From positions 992,001 through 1,056,000 of the forward strand of contig NZ_CP033204.1 of the NCBI RefSeq assembly GCF_022701295.1: a stretch of 64,000 nt of DNA, read 5' to 3'. The notes below the pieces were generated by a model. That model was not told the DNA's origin. It saw only the letters and a program-made list of their open reading frames with translations, and made no database searches. A program made the translations under genes and the position numbers. Positions 27,287 to 35,939 of the stretch are shown here, in pieces (positions within the stretch are counted from its first letter, which is position 1; each line of letters opens with the position of its first letter). This DNA is from Sphingopyxis sp. YF1. Lineage in GTDB: Bacteria; Pseudomonadota; Alphaproteobacteria; Sphingomonadales; Sphingomonadaceae.

Positions 27287-27360
27287 TGGTCATTCCTTTT
27301 CGAATGTTCGTCCCGGGGGGATAGGACGGGCATGAAATTAGGCGCGCCGCCCCGCCGGGG

Positions 27361-27380
27361 CGACCTGTCCTTTGGGGCGG
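27361..27380 (+). promoter_or_regulatory. Light-region motif, variant site (fasciclin/NTF2-like divergent promoter)
   Basis: CGACCTGTCCTTTGGGGCGG sits between the divergent fasciclin and NTF2-like genes. It shares ACxTGTCC-TTTGGGGC with the strong sites. Confidence 0.45.
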
Positions 27381-27505
27381 GTTATCCGGCCCGCCCTCCG
27401 CGGCCCATCGCCGCTAGCGATAACGGCAGTTCTCCCTCCCATCGGCTGCAGGCAAACCGGCGGCAGGCTGGACCATCGACGCAGCCGGGCGAAAAGGGGG
27501 CTTCC

Positions 27506-27928
27506 ATGCCGTTTGAGGGGTCGTTCGAAGACCGGCTGGCGCTTCGCGACCTGCTCGACGCCTATGCCGATGCGGTCAACCGGGCCGACAGCGAGGCCTG
27601 GGCCGCGACTTGGGACGAAGGCGGCCGATGGTCGCTTCCGGGTTTCGGGATATTCGAGGGCAAGGCGAAGATCGTCGACACCTGGCGCGCGGCGATGCGC
27701 GCTTTTCCCGACATCGTCTTTCGCGCCTGGCCGGGTTCGATCGAGGTCCATGGCGAGACCGCGGCCATGCGGTCCTACACCGAGGAAGTCTTCCTGCGCG
27801 ACGGCACCCTTCACCGGACCCTTGGCATCTATGACGACGTCTGCCGCCGAATCGATGGCCGGTGGCTGTTTACAGAGCGGCGGTTTCGGCCTTTGCCGCA
27901 GCTTTCAAGAAGTGAGGTGCAGTCATGA
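27506..27928 (+). CDS. NTF2/SnoaL-like small enzyme or binding protein
   Basis: 140 residues with the NTF2-like fold pattern: LRDLLDAYADAVNRADSEAWAATWDEGGRWSLPG at the start and YDDVCRRIDGRWLFTERRF at the end. Relatives act as ketosteroid isomerase-like or dehydratase-like enzymes, but no substrate is predictable. It overlaps the next gene by ATGA. Confidence 0.8.
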   Translation: MPFEGSFEDRLALRDLLDAYADAVNRADSEAWAATWDEGGRWSLPGFGIFEGKAKIVDTWRAAMRAFPDIVFRAWPGSIEVHGETAAMRSYTEEVFLRDGTLHRTLGIYDDVCRRIDGRWLFTERRFRPLPQLSRSEVQS

Positions 27929-28263
27929 AGATCCTGATCCAGGCGGTCATCGATATCGATCCCGAGACGCGCGGGGACGCGCTAGCGGGTGCGCGCGGCT
28001 GGATCGAAGGCGCGCTCGCCCAGCCGGGTTGTCTCGCTTACGCCTGGACCCTTGATCCGCATGTGGCGACGCGCATCCACGTGTTCGAGGAATGGGACGG
28101 CGAAGCGGCGCTCGCAGCGCATCTGGCCGGGCCGCAGTACAGGGGAATGCTGGGGCATATCGGCGCGTTTGGTGTACGTTCCTCCTCAAGCCGCAAGTTC
28201 GGTGTGTCGCGCGAAGGCCCTGTTTACAACAGCCACGGCGTGGCAAGCGCCGCCTTCGACTAG
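27925..28263 (+). CDS. YgiN/antibiotic-biosynthesis-monooxygenase-fold protein
   Basis: 112 residues. The dimeric ferredoxin-like ABM fold is suggested by ILIQAVIDIDPETR, GCLAYAWTLDPHVATRIHVFEEW and LAAHLAGPQYRGM. Family members oxidise quinols or aromatic compounds, or degrade haem. It is coupled to the NTF2-like gene by a 4-bp overlap. Confidence 0.8.
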   Translation: MKILIQAVIDIDPETRGDALAGARGWIEGALAQPGCLAYAWTLDPHVATRIHVFEEWDGEAALAAHLAGPQYRGMLGHIGAFGVRSSSSRKFGVSREGPVYNSHGVASAAFD

Positions 28264-28281
28264 CTTGGTGGTCCTCGTTCG

Positions 28282-29655
28282 CTAGCTGCGCAGCGCTTCC
28301 CAGGCAGTCAGGGCGCGCGCCCGCGCCGCCTCATGGCCGATAAGCGGCGCGGGATAGGCGGGCACCCCGGCCTCCTGTCCATGGGCGGCGGTGATCTCGG
28401 CATCCGACAGATGTGCAAGCTCCGGAACATAGGTGCGGACATAATCGCCCATCGCGAACCGCTCGCTCTGGAGCAGCGGCGACATGATGCGCGAGAAGAC
28501 CGGCGCGTCGACGCCGGTGCCCGCGACATATTGCCAGTTCATTGCATTCGACCCGAGATCGGCGTCGAGCAGCGTGTCCCAGAACCAGCGTTCACCGCGG
28601 CGCCAGTCGATCAGCAGATGTTTGACGAGGAAGGAGGCGGTGACCATCCGCACGCGGTTGTGCATCCAGCCCGTGTGCCAGAGCTCGCGCATGCCCGCGT
28701 CGACCACCGGGTAGCCGGTCCGTCCCCGGGTCCAGGCAGCAAAGTCCCGGTCGGCTTCGGGGCCGCTCCGCCAGCCGAAATTATCGAAGGTGGGGCGCCC
28801 GTTTCGATCGCCATAATCGGACATCTGGTCGACGAGATTGATGCCATGCTCGCGCCAGCCGAGCTCCGACCGAAAGGTTTCGGCACCCGCATCGTCGCGC
28901 TCGCCGAGCGCATGCCAGATCGACCGGGGGCTTATTTCGCCGAAATGAAGATGCGGCGACAGCCGCGATGTCGCGGGGAGCGAGGGAAAATCGCGACGGG
29001 ACTTATAGTCGCCGGCGAGCGGCAGCCAGTCGCGCAGCGCCCGCCAGGCGCCCTTCTCGCCCGGGCTCCAGTCGCCAAATCCTGTGGTCCAGTCGGGGCT
29101 GGTCGGGGTCAGCCCCCAATCGGCAAGATTGTCCGACGCCGGCCAGACGCCAGGCGCCGGAATATGGTCGGGCGCCGCATAGGGAAGGGCGGGCGGCATG
29201 CGCCCCAGAAGCGCGCGATACCAAGGCGTGAAGACGCGGTAGCGGGCGCCTTGCGCATTGGTGATACTCTCGGGCGGCGCGAGATAATTGCCGTCATGGA
29301 GCCGCAGCGCAAGCCTGGCGTCCAGCGCGTCTTCGCAGCGCGGCCACCAAGGCTCGTAGCAGCGGGTCGCGTGAACCCTTGTGCTCTCGGCTTCCGCCGC
29401 GACGCGTTCGAGTATTTCGGCGGCAGGGCCGCGGCGCAGGACGAGCCGGCTGCCGCGTTTGCGAAGGCTCGCATCGAGCGCGGTGAGGCTGTGATGGAGC
29501 CACCAGCGCTGCGCGCCGCCGATCGCGCGCGTTCCGGGGCTCCCGTCGTCCAATATGTAGAGCGGAATGACCGGACCTTCGGCGATCGCCGCGAGGAGCG
29601 CCGGATGGTCGGTGATGCGGAGGTCCTGACGGAGCCACAATATGGCGGGCGGCAT
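28282..29655 (-). CDS. phr: Deoxyribodipyrimidine photolyase (class I CPD type)
   Basis: 457 residues. An N-terminal antenna-binding domain (ILWLRQDLRITDHPALLAA) is followed by the FAD-binding helical domain with GRTGYPVVDAGMRELWHTGWMHNRVRM and WFWDTLLDADLGSNAMNWQYVAG. These are the signatures of class I photolyases that reverse UV cyclobutane dimers using blue light. A light-region motif variant lies about 80-100 bp upstream. Neighbouring folE could supply a pterin antenna. Confidence 0.95.
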   Translation of the reverse strand: MPPAILWLRQDLRITDHPALLAAIAEGPVIPLYILDDGSPGTRAIGGAQRWWLHHSLTALDASLRKRGSRLVLRRGPAAEILERVAAEAESTRVHATRCYEPWWPRCEDALDARLALRLHDGNYLAPPESITNAQGARYRVFTPWYRALLGRMPPALPYAAPDHIPAPGVWPASDNLADWGLTPTSPDWTTGFGDWSPGEKGAWRALRDWLPLAGDYKSRRDFPSLPATSRLSPHLHFGEISPRSIWHALGERDDAGAETFRSELGWREHGINLVDQMSDYGDRNGRPTFDNFGWRSGPEADRDFAAWTRGRTGYPVVDAGMRELWHTGWMHNRVRMVTASFLVKHLLIDWRRGERWFWDTLLDADLGSNAMNWQYVAGTGVDAPVFSRIMSPLLQSERFAMGDYVRTYVPELAHLSDAEITAAHGQEAGVPAYPAPLIGHEAARARALTAWEALRS

Positions 29656-29732
29656 GGCGACGGTTCCCTTTTTGGCGGGCTGGGGTGCGGGCGATCGCGG
29701 ATTTCCTCATCTGGCAGGCTCCGACCTCCGCA

Positions 29733-29752
29733 AAAGATGACCTTTCGGGCAG
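29733..29752 (+). promoter_or_regulatory. Light-region motif, variant site (upstream of photolyase)
   Basis: AAAGATGACCTTTCGGGCAG, 78-97 bp upstream of the photolyase start. It keeps ATG-CC-TTCGGGCAG of site 2. Confidence 0.45.
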
Positions 29753-29885
29753 TTCAGGCAATGAAGAGCCGCTTTGCGAGCGCGAGCAAGGGGAAGGTTG
29801 GGCGGTGAGCAATCACCGCCCCCCGCCGCGGCCAGACGCGGGTCGCAAGGCGCTGGCCGCCGGCAGAACCGGAATGTCCTTGCGA

Positions 29886-31448
29886 TCAGCCGGGCATGAC
29901 ATCTCCTGCCGTGTCATCACGCCCGGAGAATATTCGGTCGCGAGCGCCCGGATCGCGGGCTGCCGCAGTTCTGATGCCGAAGTCGCCGAGAATGAGGCTC
30001 GCCGTCGCCTTCGCGCTCGCGACGACCCCCGGAATACCCGCGCCGGGATGCGTGCCCGCGCCGGTAAAATAGAGGTTCTCGATGCGCGCGTCGCGGTTGT
30101 GCCCCCGAAAATAGGCGCTCTGCAACAGTGTTGGCGTAAGGCTGAAGGCGCTCCCGAGATGCGCGGCGAGATCCTGTTCGAAGTCCGGCGGGGCATATTG
30201 GATTTGCGTGACGATCCGCTCGCCAAGGTCCGGGATCAGGCGCCGCTCGATCTCGGCGATGATGCGCTTCGCCAATTTGGGCCCTTCGACCTCCCAGTCG
30301 AGCGAGGCGTGGCCGCGATGGGGAACCGGCGCAAGCGCGTAAAAGCTGCTGTGGCCCGCGGGGGCCACGCCCGGATCGCTTGCGCTCGGGTGATGAAGGT
30401 AAAGCGAGAAATCCTCGGCGAGGGTGCCGTTCCGATAGATGTCGTCGAGAAGCCCGCGGTAGCGCGGACCGAACAATATCATATGATGGGGTATTTCGGG
30501 GAAGGTACCGCGAACCCCCAGATGGAGGACGAAGAGGCTCGGCGACCAGCTCTTGCGCGCAAGGCGCTTCGCCTCGCGCTTGCCGCGCGGATGCGCGAGC
30601 AGGTCGCGGTAGCTGTGCATGAGATCGGCGTTCGAGGCGACAAGATCGGCGCGTGCGGTAAACCCGCTCCGCGTCACGATGCCCGTCACCCGGTCGCCCT
30701 TAGTTTCGATGCGGGCGACGGGATCGCCAAGCCTCAGCGTACCGCCGAGACGCGCGAACAGCGCGGCCATGCCGGCGACGAGCTGATTGGTGCCGCCGCG
30801 CGCATACCAGACGCCGCCATCTTGCTCGAGTTTGTGGATGAGCGCATAGATGCTGCTCGTCGCCATCGGGTTGCCGCCAACAAGCAAGGTGTGGAAGGAT
30901 AGAGCCTCGCGCAGCTTCTCGCTCCGAACATAGCTCGCGACGGTTTTATAGACCGAGCGCCAGGCCCGGTGCCGCAGGAGCGCGGGTGCCGCCTTCAGCA
31001 TCGAGCGGAAATCGAGGAAGGGCACGGCGCCGAGCTTCACATAGCCTTCCTCGTAAACCGACGCGGAATAGCGAAGAAATCGCTCATATCCCGCCACATC
31101 GGCGGGATCGAGCGCGGCGATCTGACGGGCGAGCGCCTCCTTGTCATTGCCATAATCGAAGGTCGATCCGTCGGGCCAGCTCAGCCGATAAAAGGGCGAC
31201 ACCGGGACGAGGTCGACATCGCGCTCGAGCCGCTGGCCGCTCAGCTCCCAGAGCTCGGCGAGGCAGGCCGGGTCGGTGATCACCGTCGGCCCGGCATCGA
31301 AGGTGAAACCATCCTTCTCGAAGACATAGGCGCGGCCGCCCGGGCGGTCGCGCGCTTCTACGAGCAGCGTATCGAGGCCCGCCGACTGGAGCCGGATGGC
31401 GAGGGCGAGGCCGCCGATGCCGGCTCCGATTACGATCGCGCGCATCAT
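29886..31448 (-). CDS. crtI: CrtI-type phytoene desaturase-like flavoprotein, copy 2
   Basis: 520 residues. It starts MMRAIVIGAGIGGLALAIRL, keeps EARDRPGGRAYVF, and ends its core with GAGTHPGAGIPGVVASAKATA followed by a tail of about 35 residues not found in copy 1. It is coupled to the renalase-like gene upstream by ATGATGA. The close match to copy 1 throughout the protein points to duplication of the whole module. Carotenoid desaturation is the likely role. Confidence 0.92.
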   Translation of the reverse strand: MMRAIVIGAGIGGLALAIRLQSAGLDTLLVEARDRPGGRAYVFEKDGFTFDAGPTVITDPACLAELWELSGQRLERDVDLVPVSPFYRLSWPDGSTFDYGNDKEALARQIAALDPADVAGYERFLRYSASVYEEGYVKLGAVPFLDFRSMLKAAPALLRHRAWRSVYKTVASYVRSEKLREALSFHTLLVGGNPMATSSIYALIHKLEQDGGVWYARGGTNQLVAGMAALFARLGGTLRLGDPVARIETKGDRVTGIVTRSGFTARADLVASNADLMHSYRDLLAHPRGKREAKRLARKSWSPSLFVLHLGVRGTFPEIPHHMILFGPRYRGLLDDIYRNGTLAEDFSLYLHHPSASDPGVAPAGHSSFYALAPVPHRGHASLDWEVEGPKLAKRIIAEIERRLIPDLGERIVTQIQYAPPDFEQDLAAHLGSAFSLTPTLLQSAYFRGHNRDARIENLYFTGAGTHPGAGIPGVVASAKATASLILGDFGIRTAAARDPGARDRIFSGRDDTAGDVMPG

Positions 31449-32389
31449 CGCGGCGCCTCTGCCGCAATCGCCGCGCCGAGTACATGGCCCGACAGCCACG
31501 CATATTCGGCAAAGCCGTGATAGAGCCAGTCGCCGCAGGCGCCGAGACCAATGGCAGGGTTCCAGAGCAGCTTCAGATCCTGTCCCGAGGGCTGCGAGAA
31601 TAGCCAGCGATGGGCCGCGATATGGCTTGGGGTGGGCATGTCGCGTCCGGCGATCTTGCCAAGTTCGGCGAGAAGCGCTGGCGCCACGCTCGCGCCGTCG
31701 CAGGCGAGATGTGCCTCCGACCAAGTCCAGTCGGCTTGCACGACCCACCGCTCGCCCGGCGCGCGGCCGGGCTTCGCGCTGTCGCGCGCAGCGGTCACAA
31801 GCGAGCCGGCGCCGCGGAGGAAATCGGGAAGCTCCTCGATCCGCTCATCGAAGGCGAACATCGCGGTCCAGCAGGGATTGTAGCGCACCGCCATGGCCGC
31901 GCGCGCCATCTCGAAATCATGAAGCGACAGAAGCGGCGCTGCCTGCTCGGCGGGGATGGCGATCACCGCCGCATCATATTTGCCGAGCCGTTTTGCCTCG
32001 CTGTGGAGCGTCCAGCCCGCGGGCGATTTGGTCAGGGCTGTGACCGGTCGCGACAGGCGGACATCGAGATCGTCCGCGAGAGCTTTGAGCGGCGTGGTCA
32101 TGGTCGGCGTGCCGACCCAGCTGTCCGCGCCGGCGGCCGGCCAACGCGCGGCGAGGCCTGCCTTCTCCCACGCTGCTACGAGCCTGGTAAAGCCTTCCGA
32201 GCGTGCCGTGAAATGGGTTGCGCCATGATCGAATGCGACCTCGGGAACGCCCGGCTCCGCGCGACGGGTCGCGAGGCGGCCGCCGACGCTGCGGGATTTG
32301 TCGAAGAGCGTTGCCTCCAGCCCCGCATCGCGCAGCCGCCGCGCACAGGCGAGCCCGGCAATGCCGGCTCCAATGATCGCGACCCGCAT
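31445..32389 (-). CDS. Renalase-like FAD-dependent oxidoreductase, copy 2
   Basis: 314 residues. MRVAIIGAGIAGLACARRLR, SVGGRLATRR, FDHGATHFTAR, VGTPTM and GLGACGDWLYHGFAEYAWLSG follow the same order as copy 1 at 16831-17799. It is first in the two-gene operon with crtI copy 2 and divergent from the second LOV-HTH gene. Confidence 0.82.
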   Translation of the reverse strand: MRVAIIGAGIAGLACARRLRDAGLEATLFDKSRSVGGRLATRRAEPGVPEVAFDHGATHFTARSEGFTRLVAAWEKAGLAARWPAAGADSWVGTPTMTTPLKALADDLDVRLSRPVTALTKSPAGWTLHSEAKRLGKYDAAVIAIPAEQAAPLLSLHDFEMARAAMAVRYNPCWTAMFAFDERIEELPDFLRGAGSLVTAARDSAKPGRAPGERWVVQADWTWSEAHLACDGASVAPALLAELGKIAGRDMPTPSHIAAHRWLFSQPSGQDLKLLWNPAIGLGACGDWLYHGFAEYAWLSGHVLGAAIAAEAPR

Positions 32390-32548
32390 CAGACCATGGC
32401 CTCGCGATCACCGATGTGGCACGGACAATGTCCGACCTCCGCCTGCAGGGATGTCCGCGCTGTCGACGTGCAAGGCGTCATGCGCGATTTTTTCCGGTTC
32501 GTCGCAATTGTCATCGACGCAGGCTTGCATGAGCGAGGGGAAGTGTCG

Positions 32549-32568
32549 CAACATGTCCCTTGGGGCAC
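32549..32568 (+). promoter_or_regulatory. Light-region motif, site 4 (divergent renalase-like/LOV-HTH promoter)
   Basis: CAACATGTCCCTTGGGGCAC, 23 bp upstream of the second LOV-HTH start and 160 bp upstream of renalase-like copy 2. This is the same placement as site 2 in the first module. Confidence 0.6.
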
Positions 32569-32591
32569 CCAGGGGAGAGCAGGCAGATACT

Positions 32592-33179
32592 ATGTCATTG
32601 AAGACAATGATCGCGGCCAGCCCGATCGCCGCGGTGATCAGCGACCCGCGCCTACCTGACAATCCGATCGTTGAGTGCAACGCTGCCTTCTCGGCGCTCA
32701 CCGGCTATGGGCCGGACGAAATCCTTGGGCGCAATTGCCGCTTTCTCTCCGGGCCGGATACCGAACCTGAACTGACCGAGACCTTGCGGGCCTCCATCCG
32801 GGAGCAGAGGCCGGCGCTCGTCGAGATCCTCAATTACCGGAAAGACGGGACGCCCTTCCGCAATGCCGTGCTGGTGGCGCCAATCTTTGGCCCCGGCGGC
32901 AATCTCGAATATTTTCTCGGCTCGCAGATCGAAGTCGACGAGGCTGGCGAGGCCGTTGGAGGACGGAGCACGCGAGCGCGCGCCCAAATTGAGGCGCTCT
33001 CGCCGAGGCAGCGCGAGGTGTTGAAGCTGATGGCGAGCGGACAGCTCAACAAGCAGATTGCCTTCACGCTGTCGCTGTCGGAGCGGACGATCAAGATGCA
33101 CCGCGCTGCGCTGCTGCGCGCGCTCGGCGTCGAAACCACGGCCGATGCGATCCGGCTCGCGGTCGAGGCCGGTTTCTAG
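32592..33179 (+). CDS. Short LOV-HTH blue-light transcription factor, copy 2 (EL222-like)
   Basis: 195 residues. The LOV domain holds GRNCRFL with the photoactive C49 and YFLGSQ. The LuxR-type HTH reads LSPRQREVLKLMASGQLNKQ and SLSERTIKMHRAALL. Most positions are identical to copy 1 by eye; the linker (about 115-135) is the most different part. Both proteins are shorter than EL222 at the N-terminus. A longer open frame upstream to 32298 is not protein-like. Confidence 0.92.
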   Translation: MSLKTMIAASPIAAVISDPRLPDNPIVECNAAFSALTGYGPDEILGRNCRFLSGPDTEPELTETLRASIREQRPALVEILNYRKDGTPFRNAVLVAPIFGPGGNLEYFLGSQIEVDEAGEAVGGRSTRARAQIEALSPRQREVLKLMASGQLNKQIAFTLSLSERTIKMHRAALLRALGVETTADAIRLAVEAGF

Positions 33180-33279
33180 CCACCGCTCCATCTTCCCTTT
33201 GAGGCATATGGGATATCGCGCTGCTGCCGATTAAGAGCGTCGGGATGCCGGACTGACGTCATGGCCCGAGGAGCAGCAT

Positions 33280-34005
33280 GTGAGCGTCAAGCGCGCCTTG
33301 GTGATCGGAAGCAGCGGCGGTATCGGTGCCGCGCTTGTGAATCAACTCGTGGCGTCGGGGCGATTTGACCGCATCTATGCCGGGAACAGGCGGCCCCATG
33401 CGGCGCACCATTCCAATGTAACTAGGCTGACGATCGACATATTGGACGACGACACGCTTGCCGAGGCAGGTCGCCAGATTGCCCAAGATGGCGCTCTCGA
33501 CCTGTTGATCGTGGCGACGGGGCTGCTGCATCGCAGGACTGACATCCGTCCTGAAAAAAGCCTCCGGCAGCTTGAAGCATCGGTGATGGCCGAGGTCTTC
33601 GCTGTGAACAGCATCGGGCCCGCGCTCGTCGCAAAGCATTTTCTTCCCTTGCTTGCCCGGCGGCAACGAGCGGTCGCGATATTTCTCTCTGCTCGCGTTG
33701 GTTCGATTGCGGATAACAGACTTGGCGGATGGCACAGCTACCGCGCTTCCAAGGCGGCGCTCAATGCTCTGGTGCGATGCTTCGCGATAGAGCTCGGCCG
33801 CAGCAATCCGGAAGCGATAGTCGCGGCACTGCACCCCGGAACAGTCGACACGCCGCTCTCGGAGCCGTTTCAGGCGCGAGTAGCTGAATCATCGCTCTTT
33901 AGTGCGGATAATAGCGCGATGCACATCCTGGCCGTCATCGACCAGCTATCGCCGATGGATAGCGGCGGGTTCTTCGGCTGGGATGGAAGGCCTATCCCGT
34001 ATTAA
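33280..34005 (+). CDS. Short-chain dehydrogenase/reductase
   Basis: 241 residues. The cofactor motif is GSSGGIGAAL, and a catalytic YxxxK is present in SYRASKAALN. It resembles the C-factor-like SDR branch (LLIVATGLLHRR, NSIGPALVAKHFLPLL). The start is GTG at 33280 with GGAG upstream. The substrate is unknown. It follows the second LOV-HTH gene by 100 bp in the same direction. Confidence 0.88.
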   Translation: MSVKRALVIGSSGGIGAALVNQLVASGRFDRIYAGNRRPHAAHHSNVTRLTIDILDDDTLAEAGRQIAQDGALDLLIVATGLLHRRTDIRPEKSLRQLEASVMAEVFAVNSIGPALVAKHFLPLLARRQRAVAIFLSARVGSIADNRLGGWHSYRASKAALNALVRCFAIELGRSNPEAIVAALHPGTVDTPLSEPFQARVAESSLFSADNSAMHILAVIDQLSPMDSGGFFGWDGRPIPY

Positions 34006-34042
34006 CGAGCCAGCAGGCGCTTCAAGAGTCTCCGCCTCTTTG

Positions 34043-34094
34043 CCTGTCCGCTTTAGCGAACATTGTGCCAGAAGCAGACTGACGGCAATCGGCC
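34043..34094. repeat. Dispersed palindromic repeat, copy g
   Basis: CCTGTCCGCTTTAGCG...AGAAGCAGACTGACGGCAATCGGCC fits the repeat family seen at 9561, 18618 and 37395, though more diverged. Confidence 0.5.
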
Positions 34095-34131
34095 AGCAAT
34101 AGCTACCGATCGATAGTCTGCAGAGGTCGGT

Positions 34132-34290
34132 CTATTGTAACGTGGGTTTGGGAGAGTGGCCGTTGATATGATTGGTCTTCTCGGGAATGTGGCGCGCGGG
34201 ATCAGGATGAGGCGGCACTTCTTCTGAAGGTTGCACGGGGGTTTTTCTGGCTCGATCCTTCTTCTCGCCGGCAGCTATCGTCTCTCGCAT
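34132..34290 (-). CDS. Predicted 52-residue basic, proline-rich small protein
   Basis: The ATG at 34290 follows GGGAG with a six-base spacer. The product is MRETIAAGEKKDRARK followed by a PxP-rich, highly polar stretch; it has no membrane segment. It is the last gene of a minus-strand series that starts at cspA. Function unknown. Confidence 0.5.
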   Translation of the reverse strand: MRETIAAGEKKDRARKTPVQPSEEVPPHPDPARHIPEKTNHINGHSPKPTLQ

Positions 34291-34321
34291 ATAATTCTCC
34301 CGTGCGCTTCATTGGCGGCGA

Positions 34322-34519
34322 TCAGGCTGCAACCGATCCTTCCGCAACACTGTAGCCAAGGAAATTGGGTGCAAGGCCGCGACCTTCGCGGAAACGGTTG
34401 ATGCGCTTCGCATAGTGGCGCGCGAGGTCGAAATTGGTGGTGGCGAGTCCAGTCTGGCGTGCGCGGCCGGCTTCCATCAGCGCAATCTGATGGTGGTAGA
34501 AAAGCTGGTTCATATCCAT
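34322..34519 (-). CDS. Small hypothetical protein (65 residues)
   Basis: MDMNQLFYHHQIALMEAGRA, then NFDLARHYAKRINRFREGRG. It is helical and basic with no signal peptide. It belongs to the cold-shock small-gene series. I recognise no family name. Confidence 0.65.
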   Translation of the reverse strand: MDMNQLFYHHQIALMEAGRARQTGLATTNFDLARHYAKRINRFREGRGLAPNFLGYSVAEGSVAA

Positions 34520-34558
34520 GGCTTTGTCCTTAATCGGTCCGGGAATGGGTGGCCCTGC

Positions 34559-34771
34559 TCAGGCGAGGCATTGGGCCCGCAGAGCCTTGGCAATCCGGTC
34601 CTTTTCGGCGCGTGCTGCCTCGGACTTCTGTTGCCTGCTCGCCATGGCATGCCAGGCGGCGGCCGAACGAAGGTTGCGGTCCCGCACCTCCATCAGATCG
34701 GACGCGGCGGCATCGGCTTCGCAGCGTTCGGCCTGCTCACGATAATGTTCACTCGTCGATGTTGCTGCCAT
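34559..34771 (-). CDS. Small hypothetical protein (70 residues)
   Basis: MAATSTSEHYREQAERCEAD, then LRSAAAWHAMASRQQKSEAA. It is an alanine- and charge-rich helical protein, probably a coiled coil. It is the fourth gene in the cspA-led series. Confidence 0.65.
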   Translation of the reverse strand: MAATSTSEHYREQAERCEADAAASDLMEVRDRNLRSAAAWHAMASRQQKSEAARAEKDRIAKALRAQCLA

Positions 34772-34787
34772 GCTGCTATCCTTTCGA

Positions 34788-34931
34788 TCAATCGATCATG
34801 TGAGCGATGAGGCGTCTGAGTTCGCGCCGCGAGAGCGTCGAGGAGGGCAGCGCTCGTTGGCTCGGCTGCATCGGCTTTCCTGCTAGCGGAAGGCCAGAAA
34901 GGCTCGGGATAATACTGCTATTCTGAAACAT
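34788..34931 (-). CDS. Predicted 47-residue small protein
   Basis: The ATG at 34931 opens MFQNSSIIPSLSGLPLAGKP; the product ends STLSRRELRRLIAHMID, an amphipathic basic helix. It lies 22 bp below the infA remnant and 16 bp above the next small gene. It is too short for ordinary gene finding but fits the series in strand and spacing. Confidence 0.5.
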   Translation of the reverse strand: MFQNSSIIPSLSGLPLAGKPMQPSQRALPSSTLSRRELRRLIAHMID

Positions 34932-34953
34932 ATTGGTCTTCTTGGGTTAGATG

Positions 34954-35207
34954 TCAGCGCCGCTTGCTCGCGGCGCCCGGACTGCCCGGACCACGATCGC
35001 GATAAACGATGCGGCCCTTGGTCAGATCATAGGGTGTCATTTCGACGCGCACGGCGTCGCTGACAACGGACCGGATGCGGAAACGCCGCATCCGGCGGCT
35101 GTGTAGGCAATGAGTCGATGGCCGTTTTCGAGTTCGACGTGGAATCGCCCGTCGGGCAGAATCTCGTCGATCATGCCCTCAAAGGTGAGGACCTCTTCCT
35201 TGGCCAT
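34954..35207 (-). pseudogene. infA: Translation initiation factor IF-1-like gene with a frameshift
   Basis: Reading from ATG at 35207 gives [20 protein letters not shown] then [17 protein letters not shown], the first half of IF-1. The frame then breaks near 35092-35100, where one base appears missing (GCCGCCGG instead of nine bases). In the next frame the sequence continues RMRRFRIR...[19 protein letters not shown] to TGA at 34954. The total length of 254 bp is not a multiple of three. It is either a decayed second infA or a sequencing error. It lies 8 bp below cspA. Confidence 0.85.
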
Positions 35208-35215
35208 CTAAAGCG

Positions 35216-35422
35216 TCAGGCCGCTTCGAGATTGACGGCCGAAACCTTGCCATCGCGACCGGTCTCGAGCTCGTAACTTACGCGCTGATCTTTATTGAGA
35301 GTCGCCATGCCGGCGCGCTCGACCGCGGAGATGTGAACGAAGCTGTCGCCCGAACCATCCGCGTTCGCGATGAAGCCATAGCCCTTATCGGAATTGAAGA
35401 ATTTGACGTTGCCGATCGGCAT
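35216..35422 (-). CDS. cspA: Cold-shock protein (CspA family)
   Basis: 68 residues, one cold-shock domain. RNA-binding motifs are KGYGFI (RNP1) and SFVHIS (RNP2). It begins MPIGNVKFFNSDKGYGF and has normal length. It acts as an RNA chaperone. AAAGGA precedes the start. It heads a minus-strand series of tightly spaced short genes down to 34132. Confidence 0.95.
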   Translation of the reverse strand: MPIGNVKFFNSDKGYGFIANADGSGDSFVHISAVERAGMATLNKDQRVSYELETGRDGKVSAVNLEAA

Positions 35423-35675
35423 GATTGTTTCCTTTCACGAAAACAGGGTATCCGCCGGCAAAAGCACCGACAGAGCTGGAAGCGTGAGAAGGGAAGAAAT
35501 AGACCCGGTAAAGGGCATCAAAATTCCGTCGCAGGCGACGTTAGCCAGATGCGTATGGATCGAGATTATATAAAAGTCAAGAAATTCCTTGATTTCATGC
35601 GTCGCCGACGAGTTTTGTTCTAGAAGGCGCTGGCAAATTTATTCACCGGTTTGCTGAATTTTTCGGAAGGAAATA
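35423..35675. other. Leader region of cspA, no gene seen
   Basis: About 250 bp, AT-richer than the genome around it, which may include a long 5' leader of cspA as is usual for that family. I see no clear promoter, hairpin or protein. Confidence 0.3.
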
Positions 35676-35848
35676 TGCCGCGTTATCGAAGATTCTTCCC
35701 GCCTTTTTTATTGCATAGGCTTGTTCAGGTCCGGCGGGCGATAGAGGAGATGGCGCATCACTTCGTCGTCTATCACAGGGACGTGGAGCCCGAGGTCTAT
35801 TTCCGCCGCGTCGGCGCCCGTAGAGCAAATTTGCCGAATGTAGTCTGA
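35676..35848 (+). CDS. Possible 57-residue small protein
   Basis: ATG at 35676 follows GGAAGGA. The product MPRYRRFFPPFLLHRLVQVR then IEEMAHHFVVYHRD is basic and plausibly folded, but has no recognised family. It is the only plus-strand candidate in 35423-35939. Confidence 0.3.
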
Positions 35849-35939
35849 TCAGAGCGGCTCGATCGCGCTCATACTGAGGCTTTGAAGAAGGCAGAGACGT
35901 GAACCTGCCTCTCGGGCAGCGCGATGCTCAGCGCGCGGC

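Noticed and set aside
35879..35910. Possible extra light-region motif (ACCTGCCTCTCGGGCAG)
   Set aside because: It shares only the right half of the motif and has no gene suitably placed downstream, so I did not count it.
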